A stretch of DNA of 64,000 nt, taken from JBNKEI01 sp050288705. GTDB lineage: Bacteria; Myxococcota; Myxococcia; Myxococcales; UBA5297. Of this stretch, positions 35,080 to 42,810 are shown one piece after another (the stretch's first letter is position 1; each line of letters opens with the position of its first letter). Where the stretch lies: assembly GCA_050288705.1 (NCBI GenBank), contig JBNKEI010000177.1, positions 1-64,000 on the forward strand, written 5' to 3'. A program made the translations under genes and the position numbers. The notes beneath the pieces are model-generated. The model made no database searches. It had not been told where the DNA came from and worked only from the letters and a program-made list of their open reading frames with translations.

Positions 35080-36876
35080 TTGTCCATTACTTCGTTACTT
35101 TTTTTCGGATGTTCGAATCATAGTTCGACAAACAAAACTAAAGAACTTCCATATGATGCTTACAGTGAGACATTGCCTGAAAACGCTACCGAAATCTCAG
35201 AGGAAGAATTTAACAAACGACTGGAGGCAGGTGAAATCATAGTTACCAGCCGTCAGAGCAGGAAAGAGCAAAGCGACCAGCAGAAAAAAGAGGAGGCCAA
35301 TGACGATGAAACTATTGCATCCTTTAGAAAGGCTAATCCCAATCAATCTTTGGCATTCCTAAATGCTCCGGCTGAAAATGATCCCACGCTAGCACCTTTG
35401 GGTGACGGAAATTATTTACATACAATCAGCTTAAACAACGGCGCCACTCATTCGGTCATCACCATGAGCCAGCAATATATTAAACACCAATTTGCTGAGG
35501 CGGTTAGAACATTCCCAACCTGGAACAATCAACTAAATTACTACAAAGCCTTTTACGATAACCTGCCTGCCGATTGGCGCCAAAACCTCGAACTTGTTCC
35601 GCCCGACACCATTGAAAACAGCCCTGATACTTATTCTGTTGCGGACATCATGAGCCTAAATAGACGGATTTCGGAAAAAGCCCAAAGGATTATTAGCTCT
35701 ATTGTTCAATCACCCAATCCTGAAGGCTATCCGTCTGACCCAGCAAAAGAAATCGGCTATTTCGACGGAAGCGACAGTTCTGGAAGCAGCTACACCAATC
35801 CCGCCTGCGGCTTCAAGCAGACAGGGATCAGAAACGCATATGAATGGCCGATGAAATACTACGTCACCAGCGTAAAAGATCAGCGCGGAAGAGGCACTTG
35901 TGTATCATTTGCCAATACCTCAGCTATCGAAACCCATGTAGCCAAAAAGTTTCGTCTCTGGACAAATCTGTCAGAGCAAGCGCATTACAACCGCATGAAA
36001 CTTACTTGGGAACAAGGGGACTTTGGAGACGGTTTTTCAAGTGATCTTGGATTCTCCAGTATGGTTGCTGAGAATTGGCTTTTGCCGTTTGAGGATCAGT
36101 GGCCCTACAATCCAAGCATAGACCGCACAACCGGCATCGCTTGGTGTATTCGCACCACCTGTGAACAGAACAGCAATAGCTTTCAGGCATGTGAGTCAAC
36201 TTGTGGAGCTAGCTTTCCAATAGGCAGCCAAAATCACCGTGACTGCGTTCAGACAAACTGCCGAAATAGCAGCCCCACATACCAAACCTGCAAAACAACA
36301 TGCGAAGATAACCCTAACAATCATTATTATTATTATTCGTGTCAGAATTATGCGGACACCTGTTCAGATTCAACTCACCAGAGTGAGCTTGTCTGCGCAG
36401 GAACCGGGAGCACCAGTGGTTCTTATTACTATAAATGCGCTTACAATGTTCCTGAAAAAAATCCGAATAGTTACGGTTATCGTATTACCTCTGCTGCGCA
36501 ATTCTGGGACAGAACAAGTGCCCAGAGCATTGAGTTTTCATTCGTAAAGCTAGTGCTTGCCCTTGCTTTAGGTAACCCGGTAGTCATTGGCCATCCAGTG
36601 ACCACCGCCTTTGACGATGCAGCCGATGATGGGTACATGGCCTATGTAGCAAACGACACCAACCGTGGTGGCCACGGCCTACATGCAGTGGGCTACATTG
36701 ACAATAATAAGCTGGCCAAAATTCTTCCCAATGCGCCGCCCGGAACCGGCGGCGGCTATATCATAGTTAAGAATTCTTGGAGCAACTGCTGGGGTGATGG
36801 AGGTTATATCTATATACCCTATCAATCCATCAAAGACTACACACCAGATGCAACCGTTCTGCACGGAGTTCAGTGA
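35080..36876 (+). CDS. Papain-family (C1) cysteine peptidase lipoprotein with Cys-rich insertion
   Basis: 598 residues from a TTG at 35080; no ATG is available and the frame is closed 12 codons upstream, so the start is unusual. A short hydrophobic segment ends in SLLFFGC, a lipobox, suggesting a lipoprotein. Residues 15-240 form an acidic, charged N-terminal region. The peptidase domain has Cys274 in DQRGRGTCVSFA, His532 in GGHGLHAVGYI and Asn565 in IVKNSWSNCWGDGGYIYIP. Between Cys and His lies an insertion (about 355-460) with many Cys in repeats such as CIRTTCEQN, CESTCGAS, CVQTNCRNS and CKTTCEDN. Likely a secreted or surface protease. Confidence 0.85.
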   Translation: MSITSLLFFGCSNHSSTNKTKELPYDAYSETLPENATEISEEEFNKRLEAGEIIVTSRQSRKEQSDQQKKEEANDDETIASFRKANPNQSLAFLNAPAENDPTLAPLGDGNYLHTISLNNGATHSVITMSQQYIKHQFAEAVRTFPTWNNQLNYYKAFYDNLPADWRQNLELVPPDTIENSPDTYSVADIMSLNRRISEKAQRIISSIVQSPNPEGYPSDPAKEIGYFDGSDSSGSSYTNPACGFKQTGIRNAYEWPMKYYVTSVKDQRGRGTCVSFANTSAIETHVAKKFRLWTNLSEQAHYNRMKLTWEQGDFGDGFSSDLGFSSMVAENWLLPFEDQWPYNPSIDRTTGIAWCIRTTCEQNSNSFQACESTCGASFPIGSQNHRDCVQTNCRNSSPTYQTCKTTCEDNPNNHYYYYSCQNYADTCSDSTHQSELVCAGTGSTSGSYYYKCAYNVPEKNPNSYGYRITSAAQFWDRTSAQSIEFSFVKLVLALALGNPVVIGHPVTTAFDDAADDGYMAYVANDTNRGGHGLHAVGYIDNNKLAKILPNAPPGTGGGYIIVKNSWSNCWGDGGYIYIPYQSIKDYTPDATVLHGVQ

Positions 36877-36939
36877 TGCCTGGGAATTAGCTCGGGTTTT
36901 CGCTTTGCGCCGCAAAGACTTCCCCAGCCGCGGAGATAC

Positions 36940-37224
36940 ATTCAAAGCGGCTGGAAACCCCGCATAAGTCGCCATCTGGATAAGTACTTCCAGAATTGCC
37001 TCACGCTCCATTCCAATATTCAAGGCCGCCGCTATGTGCACCTTGAGTTATGACAGTACGCCTCGCGAGCACGCTGCTGCAATCAAGATATCTTTCAGTA
37101 TCTGCGGCGCGTTCATGTGCGAGAGCAGAAGATGATGTTCTTTCAACTCTTGGTGATAAGGGTTTTCGGCATAAATATTCGAGTCTAGGTCTGTCATTTT
37201 GATGACGATTCGCTTGATCGGCAT
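36940..37224 (-). pseudogene. Carboxymuconolactone decarboxylase family gene, inactivated by a stop codon
   Basis: One minus-strand frame reads, from an ATG at 37224, through ILIAAACSRGVLS, then TAA at 37048-37050, then LKVHIAAALNIGMEREAILE and VLIQMATYAGFPAALN. Family members have Gln where the TAA stands (CAA to TAA), so a nonsense mutation is the simplest reading. The catalytic part around the family Cys is not intact and the 3' end is lost near the end of the peptidase gene. Confidence 0.7.
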
Positions 37225-37276
37225 GCAATAGCAGAATTCAGATGTTCGGCTCCAACCCCCTCCAGGTGGAGTTGAC

Positions 37277-38296
37277 TTACTGCCAGACGACGGCGTGGAA
37301 GCCGCTGGTCTGGCTATTGCCGGTATCCACGTAACTAACGCCTGTTACTATGCCGCCGCTGGTAATGCCAAAAGCCGCGCTGAAGCTACTGTCCGGCAGA
37401 GTTCCCAGATCCTCGATCTGGCCATTCCAATTCCACCACACCGCATGCAAACTGCCGTTAATGGCTGCCTCACCAGCAATCACCCCGCTTTCGCTGATGT
37501 CGCTGGCGTTGGCGTACCCTCCAAGCGTTGCCAAATCGCTCAGCACGCCACTGTCCCACGAAAAAGCGGCAAAGCTCCCGTCTGGGCGTTGACCGTAGCC
37601 GACCACGACACCCTGGCCATTGATAGCGTTCACCGAAAAGGTGCTCGTACCCCAGTTTTCGATTTCAGTAACCTGGCCGTTGTGCCAGACAAAGCCTCGC
37701 GGAATCCAACCAACACACTGGATGAGAACTTCCCCCGCAGAGTTGATGTCGGCGCCCCAGCAATTTGTTCCCTCTATCGAGTACAGCGTTTCAATTTGAC
37801 CGCCGATCCACCGCACGGCCTTCCCGGCGCTGCCCCCGACAATCACTCCATTATCGTTGATAGCCATGGGGTGGCTGCACGGAAATACCGGATTGGGCGG
37901 CAATTCCGGAAGAGTAGAGATGCTGTTACCATTGTTGGGGTCCCAAGTAACCGGCTTGCCGCAGTAGTCGCCTGCGCTTGCCTTGGCAGTGCCGACAGCA
38001 ATTCCGCTGTTGCTGATGGCGGCGGCATCGCTGTAATTCCCGCCCAAAGTCCCAAGATCTTCCATCCCCGTCCAAGGTCTGTAGACAAACGCGTGTGTGT
38101 CGCCGTTGGCTACAGCGGAGCGCCCCACCACGAAGCCGTTTTCATTGATAGCGGTTGCGAAGCTCGAGGCTCCCCCCAGCGTACCAAGATCATGTATTGA
38201 CTTGGTCTGCGCGAAAGCAGTACCTGCCACTGCGGATACCGCAGCCAGAGCTATCGCGCTTCTCACCGCACGGCAGCTGTTATTTTTGCTGTTCAT
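37277..38296 (-). CDS. Secreted HAF-repeat protein
   Basis: 339 residues from the ATG at 38296, with AAGGGA upstream; it starts MNSKNNSCRAVRSAIALAAV and has a Sec signal peptide ending near GTAFAQ. The mature part consists of repeats of about 40-45 residues with LGTLGG and AINENGFVVGRS-type units (HDLGTLGGASSFATAINENG; EDLGTLGGNYSDAAAISNSG; SDLATLGGYANASDISESG), as in extracellular HAF proteins that probably fold as a beta-propeller. Function unknown. Its coding sequence is richer in G and C than that of its neighbours, which may mean it was acquired. Confidence 0.85.
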   Translation of the reverse strand: MNSKNNSCRAVRSAIALAAVSAVAGTAFAQTKSIHDLGTLGGASSFATAINENGFVVGRSAVANGDTHAFVYRPWTGMEDLGTLGGNYSDAAAISNSGIAVGTAKASAGDYCGKPVTWDPNNGNSISTLPELPPNPVFPCSHPMAINDNGVIVGGSAGKAVRWIGGQIETLYSIEGTNCWGADINSAGEVLIQCVGWIPRGFVWHNGQVTEIENWGTSTFSVNAINGQGVVVGYGQRPDGSFAAFSWDSGVLSDLATLGGYANASDISESGVIAGEAAINGSLHAVWWNWNGQIEDLGTLPDSSFSAAFGITSGGIVTGVSYVDTGNSQTSGFHAVVWQ

Positions 38297-38479
38297 AATG
38301 AGTCTATTCCCTTTCTGCATGGTCACCCCTGTATTTCCTGCGTCGACCAACAAACGACAGTCGACTGGCGAAGCCCCTAGTCGACTCACTAAGAGTCGGC
38401 GCAACCATGACTTCTAGACTCGCAGTAGTCAAGAAGTTCAATGAGCATCCAGGTTCTAGGTCAGTAACAAAATTGGGTT

Positions 38480-38645
38480 CTGTCGCATTAAGATTTTTGC
38501 CATACTGGCAGTGAATTTTTATTATTATTCAAAAAATAAACAATTATACTAAATAAGCCAACATATTGATTTTATTTTATGGTTACTTTAAGAGAGATAT
38601 TTTGACATAGAGTCAAATTTGACTCTATGTCAATTAATGCGACAG
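38480..38645. mobile_element. Possible MITE-like segment with 12-bp terminal inverted repeats
   Basis: CTGTCGCATTAA (38480-38491) and TTAATGCGACAG (38634-38645) are perfect reverse complements at the ends of a 166-base AT-rich segment. The left side reads GGTTCTGTCGCATTAA, which is reminiscent of IS6-type ends (GGTTCTGTTGCAAA). No 8-bp target duplication was found next to the arms, so a mobile origin is only a suggestion. Confidence 0.4.
38602..38633. repeat. 32-bp perfect palindrome
   Basis: TTGACATAGAGTCAAA (38602-38617) is followed without a spacer by its exact reverse complement TTTGACTCTATGTCAA (38618-38633). Spacer-free palindromes of this length are rare because they are unstable; it could be a protein-binding site or a terminator-like structure at the edge of the TIR segment. 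Confidence 0.9.
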
Positions 38646-38792
38646 CCGTCCCCAGTAACTTATTGAACTTGCACAAGTTGCTTTTTGCACAATACTTGTG
38701 ACTTCCTGAGCGCGTTCTGCATTTAATTTATGGAAAAAAATCCTTTCTGTAGGCTGAAATTAAAATAGCACATACTTGGAGACGAGCGATGT

Positions 38793-39571
38793 TACAAGCA
38801 CCCGGCGTTTGCCTTTGATGCTTTCGTAGAGTGCTACTTCCTCCCCGCCGATATGACAAGTTCCGGAGCCTCTTGGCGATGATGAAGTCGCCGAGGCGAT
38901 AGCCTTTGCAAAGGCTGCTGAGCGAGTCGGTTATGCTGAACCCTATGAAATAGACGACTATCTTCTCCTCGGATCAACTGCGTTTCTCCAGAAAGACTAT
39001 TCTGCCGCACATCGAGTATTCGATGCCCTACTTCGTCCTATTTGCGATGGAAACATCAACCTCGGTGAGGACGAAATGATCGAAGAGGTGCTCGATACCG
39101 ACACTGACGAATGTGCACGCCAGTATGTTGTGTCAGCATATATGCTTTCCCCTCCCAGCGAACGCACAGAGGCGGTCCGCGCAGCTATCAACGAGGTCAG
39201 CAGTATCACCTCTTTCGGAAACCCAATCCAAGAGATGGAACGCGCAGCAGTAGAGCCGCTCTCAGAGCTGAATGATTTCCTCTTGCAATGGCGAACCCTT
39301 ATTGAACGTGGACGCAAGTCCATAGACTCTCGCACTAGCGATTGGGATACCCAAGAAGACCAGTCAAAAAGCCACAGAAAATCGACTGACCGGGGTTACC
39401 GAGCAGAAGCGACGTCGCCACTACGACCACGCAGCACAGCTCGTAGCGATTTGCGTTGGGTGTGACCGCTCACCAAAAACCGCCCACTGGGTTGCTTCAA
39501 TCGAATTCAAGTACAAGCGATTTCGAGCTCTCCGAGACGAACTTAATAGAGCGCTTAAAGGCATCATGTAA
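38793..39571 (+). pseudogene. Frameshifted gene, C-terminal part of an unidentified protein family
   Basis: Three frames join into one plausible protein: YKHPAFAFDAFVECYFL (frame at 38793), then DDEVAEAIAFAKAAERVGYA and FLQKDYSAAHRVFDALLRP (to about 39375), then, after a one-base shift, TGVTEQKRRRHYDHAAQLVA and KTAHWVASIEFKYKRFRAL up to the stop at 39569-39571. The helical repeats and the RRRHYDHAA stretch resemble C-terminal ends of large proteins I recall as SWIM-zinc-finger or DUF6880-like, but this is not secure. At least two lesions make it a pseudogene. Confidence 0.55.
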
Positions 39572-39940
39572 GCGCGTAATAGTAAAGCCACTGTGAGCTT
39601 TTACTAAGGCCTCAGAATTGCACCGCCAGCACCTATGGCGACGGTTACAGAATAAAACCATCAGAGCGGCGGCCTGAGCTATACCAGCATACGGGTTGTT
39701 GTGACTCCCACTCGGTATGATCATAAGACCAGAGAGAGCAGTACCGGTACCAAGCAACAGCCCGTAGTTTACCCAACGCATGGGATTTTTCTGCGTTTGG
39801 TCTTTATGCACCTTGTTTTGGATGTAAAACGCGAGGCTCAGATACCCCAAACCAGATAAGACTGCCGCGGTATTTTTTGCGACCACTGGTAGAAGCGTTT
39901 CGCCGATACGAGCCTTGCCTTGGGCACTATATTTTTTCAA
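39497..39940 (-). CDS. Small predicted membrane protein, hypothetical
   Basis: 147 residues with three hydrophobic segments (NTAAVLSGLGYLSLAFYIQ; GLLLGTGTALSGLMIIP; PYAGIAQAAALMVLFC) and a basic, Cys-containing stretch NRRHRCWRCNSEAL after the last. Its 3' end overlaps the tail of the frameshifted gene on the other strand. No family recognised. It could itself be a fragment. Confidence 0.45.
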   Translation of the reverse strand: MKKYSAQGKARIGETLLPVVAKNTAAVLSGLGYLSLAFYIQNKVHKDQTQKNPMRWVNYGLLLGTGTALSGLMIIPSGSHNNPYAGIAQAAALMVLFCNRRHRCWRCNSEALVKAHSGFTITRLHDAFKRSIKFVSESSKSLVLEFD

Positions 39941-40128
39941 TATCTTTCTAATCTCGAGGTCTTTGTCAGTAGAACGATAGAAGGAATGATCAAGTGCGGT
40001 TTCGCTTAAGAAAAGAGCTCAGCCTCCTGGAACGAACAACGCGATTTCGCGCATGCCTTTTGGTAAATACATATTTACTTCTATTGCATACCTTGCCATC
40101 ACCATGGATTTAGATAGAATGCACCCAC

Positions 40129-40860
40129 ATGAATGGAATCCACGCAATAATCGAGGCTAATGGCCCAATCTCCAAACTATGCGCTAGCGAGCTCCTCGAA
40201 TTAATGACCCGGGCGGCGACCGGTGCGGGGGCAACTATTCTCCAAAGCCACATGCACCAATTCGGCGAAGGCTTAGGCTTTACCGGAGTCCTTTTGCTGG
40301 CCGAAAGCCATATTTCAGTACATACTTGGCCGGAATCTGAATATGCGGCGTTCGATATATTCATGTGCGGAGAACCGCATTTGCAATGTGCGCTAGACAT
40401 CCTACGAAACACAAACCAGGGTGGATGTTTTCACATCAAATTACTGCAACGCGGGCGTTCCAATCCAAACCAAAAAAACCCGGAAGAAATCGCAGAAAAC
40501 CTTCTCAACGAGAATCGGGAATTATTGCAGCACTTAATGTTTATATTTAACACAACAAAAAAACAAACGATTTTAGGACTAAGCGAGACCATCAAGTTTT
40601 TACTTCTACAAGCACAAAATAGTGATTCTTTAATCCCCTCCTACCAAATTCAGAGAATTTGGCAGGAATTCGTTTTGTTTACTCGTTGCTATGAACAGTT
40701 CTGCCACCAATACTTAACTCGCTTTGTTCATTTTCAGCCGCGCCAGCAAATGGAAATCAACATTGACAAACACCGCTATAAAAAAACTGTTAGTGAGTAC
40801 CTAAAACATTTTGGGGCAGCGAACGAGGAATTCTGGAATGGCATTAATCAATCACTATAA
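40129..40860 (+). CDS. speD: S-adenosylmethionine decarboxylase (SpeD), with C-terminal extension
   Basis: 243 residues. The first about 120 are a prokaryotic class 1B AdoMet decarboxylase that supplies the aminopropyl donor for spermidine. The self-cleavage site is Glu59-Ser60 in LLAESHISVHTWPES; Ser60 becomes the pyruvoyl group. Conserved His and Cys follow in YAAFDIFMCGE. Residues about 125-243 are an extra helical region (NLLNENRELLQHLMFIFNTT, with YEQFCHQYLTRFVHF) not present in the ordinary enzyme of about 125 residues. First gene of a cluster with a spermidine synthase-like protein, DUF350, PspA and a K+ channel. Confidence 0.9.
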   Translation: MNGIHAIIEANGPISKLCASELLELMTRAATGAGATILQSHMHQFGEGLGFTGVLLLAESHISVHTWPESEYAAFDIFMCGEPHLQCALDILRNTNQGGCFHIKLLQRGRSNPNQKNPEEIAENLLNENRELLQHLMFIFNTTKKQTILGLSETIKFLLLQAQNSDSLIPSYQIQRIWQEFVLFTRCYEQFCHQYLTRFVHFQPRQQMEINIDKHRYKKTVSEYLKHFGAANEEFWNGINQSL

Positions 40861-40930
40861 TTTCATAACCAATCCCCCTCTATCATCAAAACATCTACCA
40901 ATTAATACTACCCGCAACCTGAGGCCGCAT

Positions 40931-41917
40931 ATGCCTACCACCCGCGCGGTTATTTTCACCATATCAGCCCTGCTCCTGTTCGGCTGCTCTTCACGGCAAG
41001 AACGACTAGCTGACGAGCTAAACAACACCGCGCGTCAGGTGCAGAACAACGTTCAAAACTTGCGAAAACATATTGACTCCAACCGTATTCGCAACGCCCG
41101 CCTTCTCACAGAGTACGCCAAGGTCGTGAAAAACTTAAAGCCCGACTATCGCAAAATTGTGGATGCACTAGCAGAAGATGCTACCTCGTCTGGCCCAATG
41201 TTTCAGTCATTGTTGCAACGTTTGAATGAAGCAAAAAAACAAATCCCAGTAGCAGTAAAATCCACGGCTTCAGCCCAAAACTTAGCTGATGAATTCAACT
41301 CGATTAACGTTGCGGCGCAGACACGCAACTACAACATGATGCTCTCTGACCCCCTAAATGTTTTGGCAGACATGTCCGATGGCAAACTGGCCAGAGTAGC
41401 GGATTTATCATCGCAAGCAGCGGCCAACCAATCGCAACCCTCAGCAGGACGGGAGCTTATTGGGAATCCACAATATGGCCGATGGAGAACGAATAGTTCG
41501 GGAGGAACATTTTGGGAGTGGTACGGAAAATATGCATTATTTTCCCGTTTGTTTAATTTTGGCGGATACGACCGCTATTCCTACTGGTCTTCCCACCGTT
41601 ACCGCTACCCATCTTATTATCATGATCTTGGCCGCGACTATTATTCATCGCCGCATCAAAAGCAGCAATATCAACAAACCGAAACTCGCGTAAAAAAACA
41701 ATTTGCTCGGCAAGGTTTAAAATTTAATAGCCCGTACGCAAGAAAAGCAGTAACTACTAGAAAACCAGTTTTCGAACAACCGAATAAATTCAAAAGTAGC
41801 TACTCAAGAAGCAGCACTTCCCGTTCATCATTTAAATCTTCCCGATATGGAAGCTCAAGTTACAACTCACGTTCAAGTGGATTCAGTTCACGTAGTTTCG
41901 GTTTTGGCGGCAAATAA
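40931..41917 (+). CDS. Lipoprotein of the polyamine/PspA cluster, hypothetical
   Basis: About 328 residues from the ATG at 40931, giving a lipoprotein signal MPTTRAVIFTISALLLFGC. An in-frame ATG at 40811 would overlap speD and hide the signal. Residues 25-180 are helical (RLADELNNTARQVQNNVQNL). Residues 200-328 are rich in Tyr, Ser, Arg and Phe (YDRYSYWSSHRYRYPSYYHD, FKSSRYGSSSYNSRSSGFSS) and end in FGFGGK. No family recognised. A similar lipoprotein often sits in this cluster (E. coli has YjfM there), but homology to YjfM is not shown. Confidence 0.75.
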   Translation: MPTTRAVIFTISALLLFGCSSRQERLADELNNTARQVQNNVQNLRKHIDSNRIRNARLLTEYAKVVKNLKPDYRKIVDALAEDATSSGPMFQSLLQRLNEAKKQIPVAVKSTASAQNLADEFNSINVAAQTRNYNMMLSDPLNVLADMSDGKLARVADLSSQAAANQSQPSAGRELIGNPQYGRWRTNSSGGTFWEWYGKYALFSRLFNFGGYDRYSYWSSHRYRYPSYYHDLGRDYYSSPHQKQQYQQTETRVKKQFARQGLKFNSPYARKAVTTRKPVFEQPNKFKSSYSRSSTSRSSFKSSRYGSSSYNSRSSGFSSRSFGFGGK

Positions 41918-41931
41918 TCAGGAGGAGCTAT

Positions 41932-42810
41932 ATGTTAGTTTGGCAAGCTGCAATTATCGTCATCAATTTGTTATTAGCGCTCGCGGCTTTAATCGGACTC
42001 CGATATGGAATGTCTGCCTTTATTGGAGTACACGCCAAAGATGAGCTTGATAAAAAAGACAACTTCGCTTTTGGTATTGCCATTGCGGGTGGCGTTTTAG
42101 CGCTTATGCTGATTATGTCAGGCGCAATTTCTGGCACCGCCCAGGCCTCTTTAGCAAAGGAAGCGCTAAACGTTTCAATTTATGGAGTCTTAGGAATTGT
42201 GCTGCTCAAAACTGGCTATCTAGTACAAGACAAGGCAATCCTTCGCGGAATATGTACCTCCGATGAAATAAGAAAAGGCAACCTCGCAGCGGCAATAGTA
42301 GTTGGTATTAATTTGGTCGCCATTGGTCTAATCATCCGCACATCTATTGTCTGGGTAGAAGACGAAAGCTTTTACGGCCTGATTCCAGTATTACTAGTTT
42401 TTATCGCATCGCAAATAATTTTAGCCGCGGTCACTCTTATTCGCACCTTTGTTTACGCCAAACGCAATCCCGGGGATACTTGGCAAGGCGCCATTCAAAA
42501 CCGTAGCATCGCGGTGGCAATTCGCTTTGCAGGTCAGCTGCTAGCTACTTCGCTTGCTTTGTCCAGTGTTGCGTATTTAGTAAATTACTCATCAGAGCGA
42601 CTTTTGGAAACGGCTCTGGCGTGGCTAGGCATGGGCTTTGCGGTCATGTTAGGCATTTGGATTATTTACCGTATTGCTTTTCCAATCGTACTCACCAAAG
42701 TCAATATTGTGGAAGAAGTTGATAAGCAACAAAACGTGGGAGTTGCAATGGTAGAAGCAGCTATATTTATTGGAATCGCTGCTCTCTTTAAGGGCTTTTT
42801 GGCTCAATAA
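41932..42810 (+). CDS. DUF350 (YjfL-like) membrane protein
   Basis: 292 residues with AGGAGG before the ATG. About eight membrane helices in two similar halves, each beginning with a DUF350-like unit: first FAFGIAIAGGVLALMLIMSG, second AIQNRSIAVAIRFAGQLLA. YjfL of E. coli is a single or double DUF350 protein encoded beside the PspA-like YjfJ. Its job is unknown; in this cluster it is expected in the inner membrane near PspA and the spermidine synthase-like protein. Its TAA stop shares a base with the next ATG. Confidence 0.87.
   Translation: MLVWQAAIIVINLLLALAALIGLRYGMSAFIGVHAKDELDKKDNFAFGIAIAGGVLALMLIMSGAISGTAQASLAKEALNVSIYGVLGIVLLKTGYLVQDKAILRGICTSDEIRKGNLAAAIVVGINLVAIGLIIRTSIVWVEDESFYGLIPVLLVFIASQIILAAVTLIRTFVYAKRNPGDTWQGAIQNRSIAVAIRFAGQLLATSLALSSVAYLVNYSSERLLETALAWLGMGFAVMLGIWIIYRIAFPIVLTKVNIVEEVDKQQNVGVAMVEAAIFIGIAALFKGFLAQ

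Larger units (their letters stand above)
38297..38792. other. Intergenic region holding a TIR-bounded segment and a long palindrome
   Basis: About 500 bases without a gene. The TIR-bounded segment and palindrome are described separately. The rest is AT-rich and should contain the HAF gene promoter. Confidence 0.5.

Noticed and set aside
37295..38200. Long open frame of 301 codons on the plus strand across the HAF-repeat gene
   Set aside because: It lies opposite a gene with a clear signal peptide and repeated protein motifs; its translation is Pro/Arg/His-rich without any recognised motif, as expected of antisense reading in GC-rich DNA.
41460..42044. Alternative frames across the end of the cluster lipoprotein gene
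   Set aside because: They run through the Ser/Tyr-rich coding region in other frames and lack ribosome sites; the lipoprotein frame is supported by its lipobox and spacing to the DUF350 gene.
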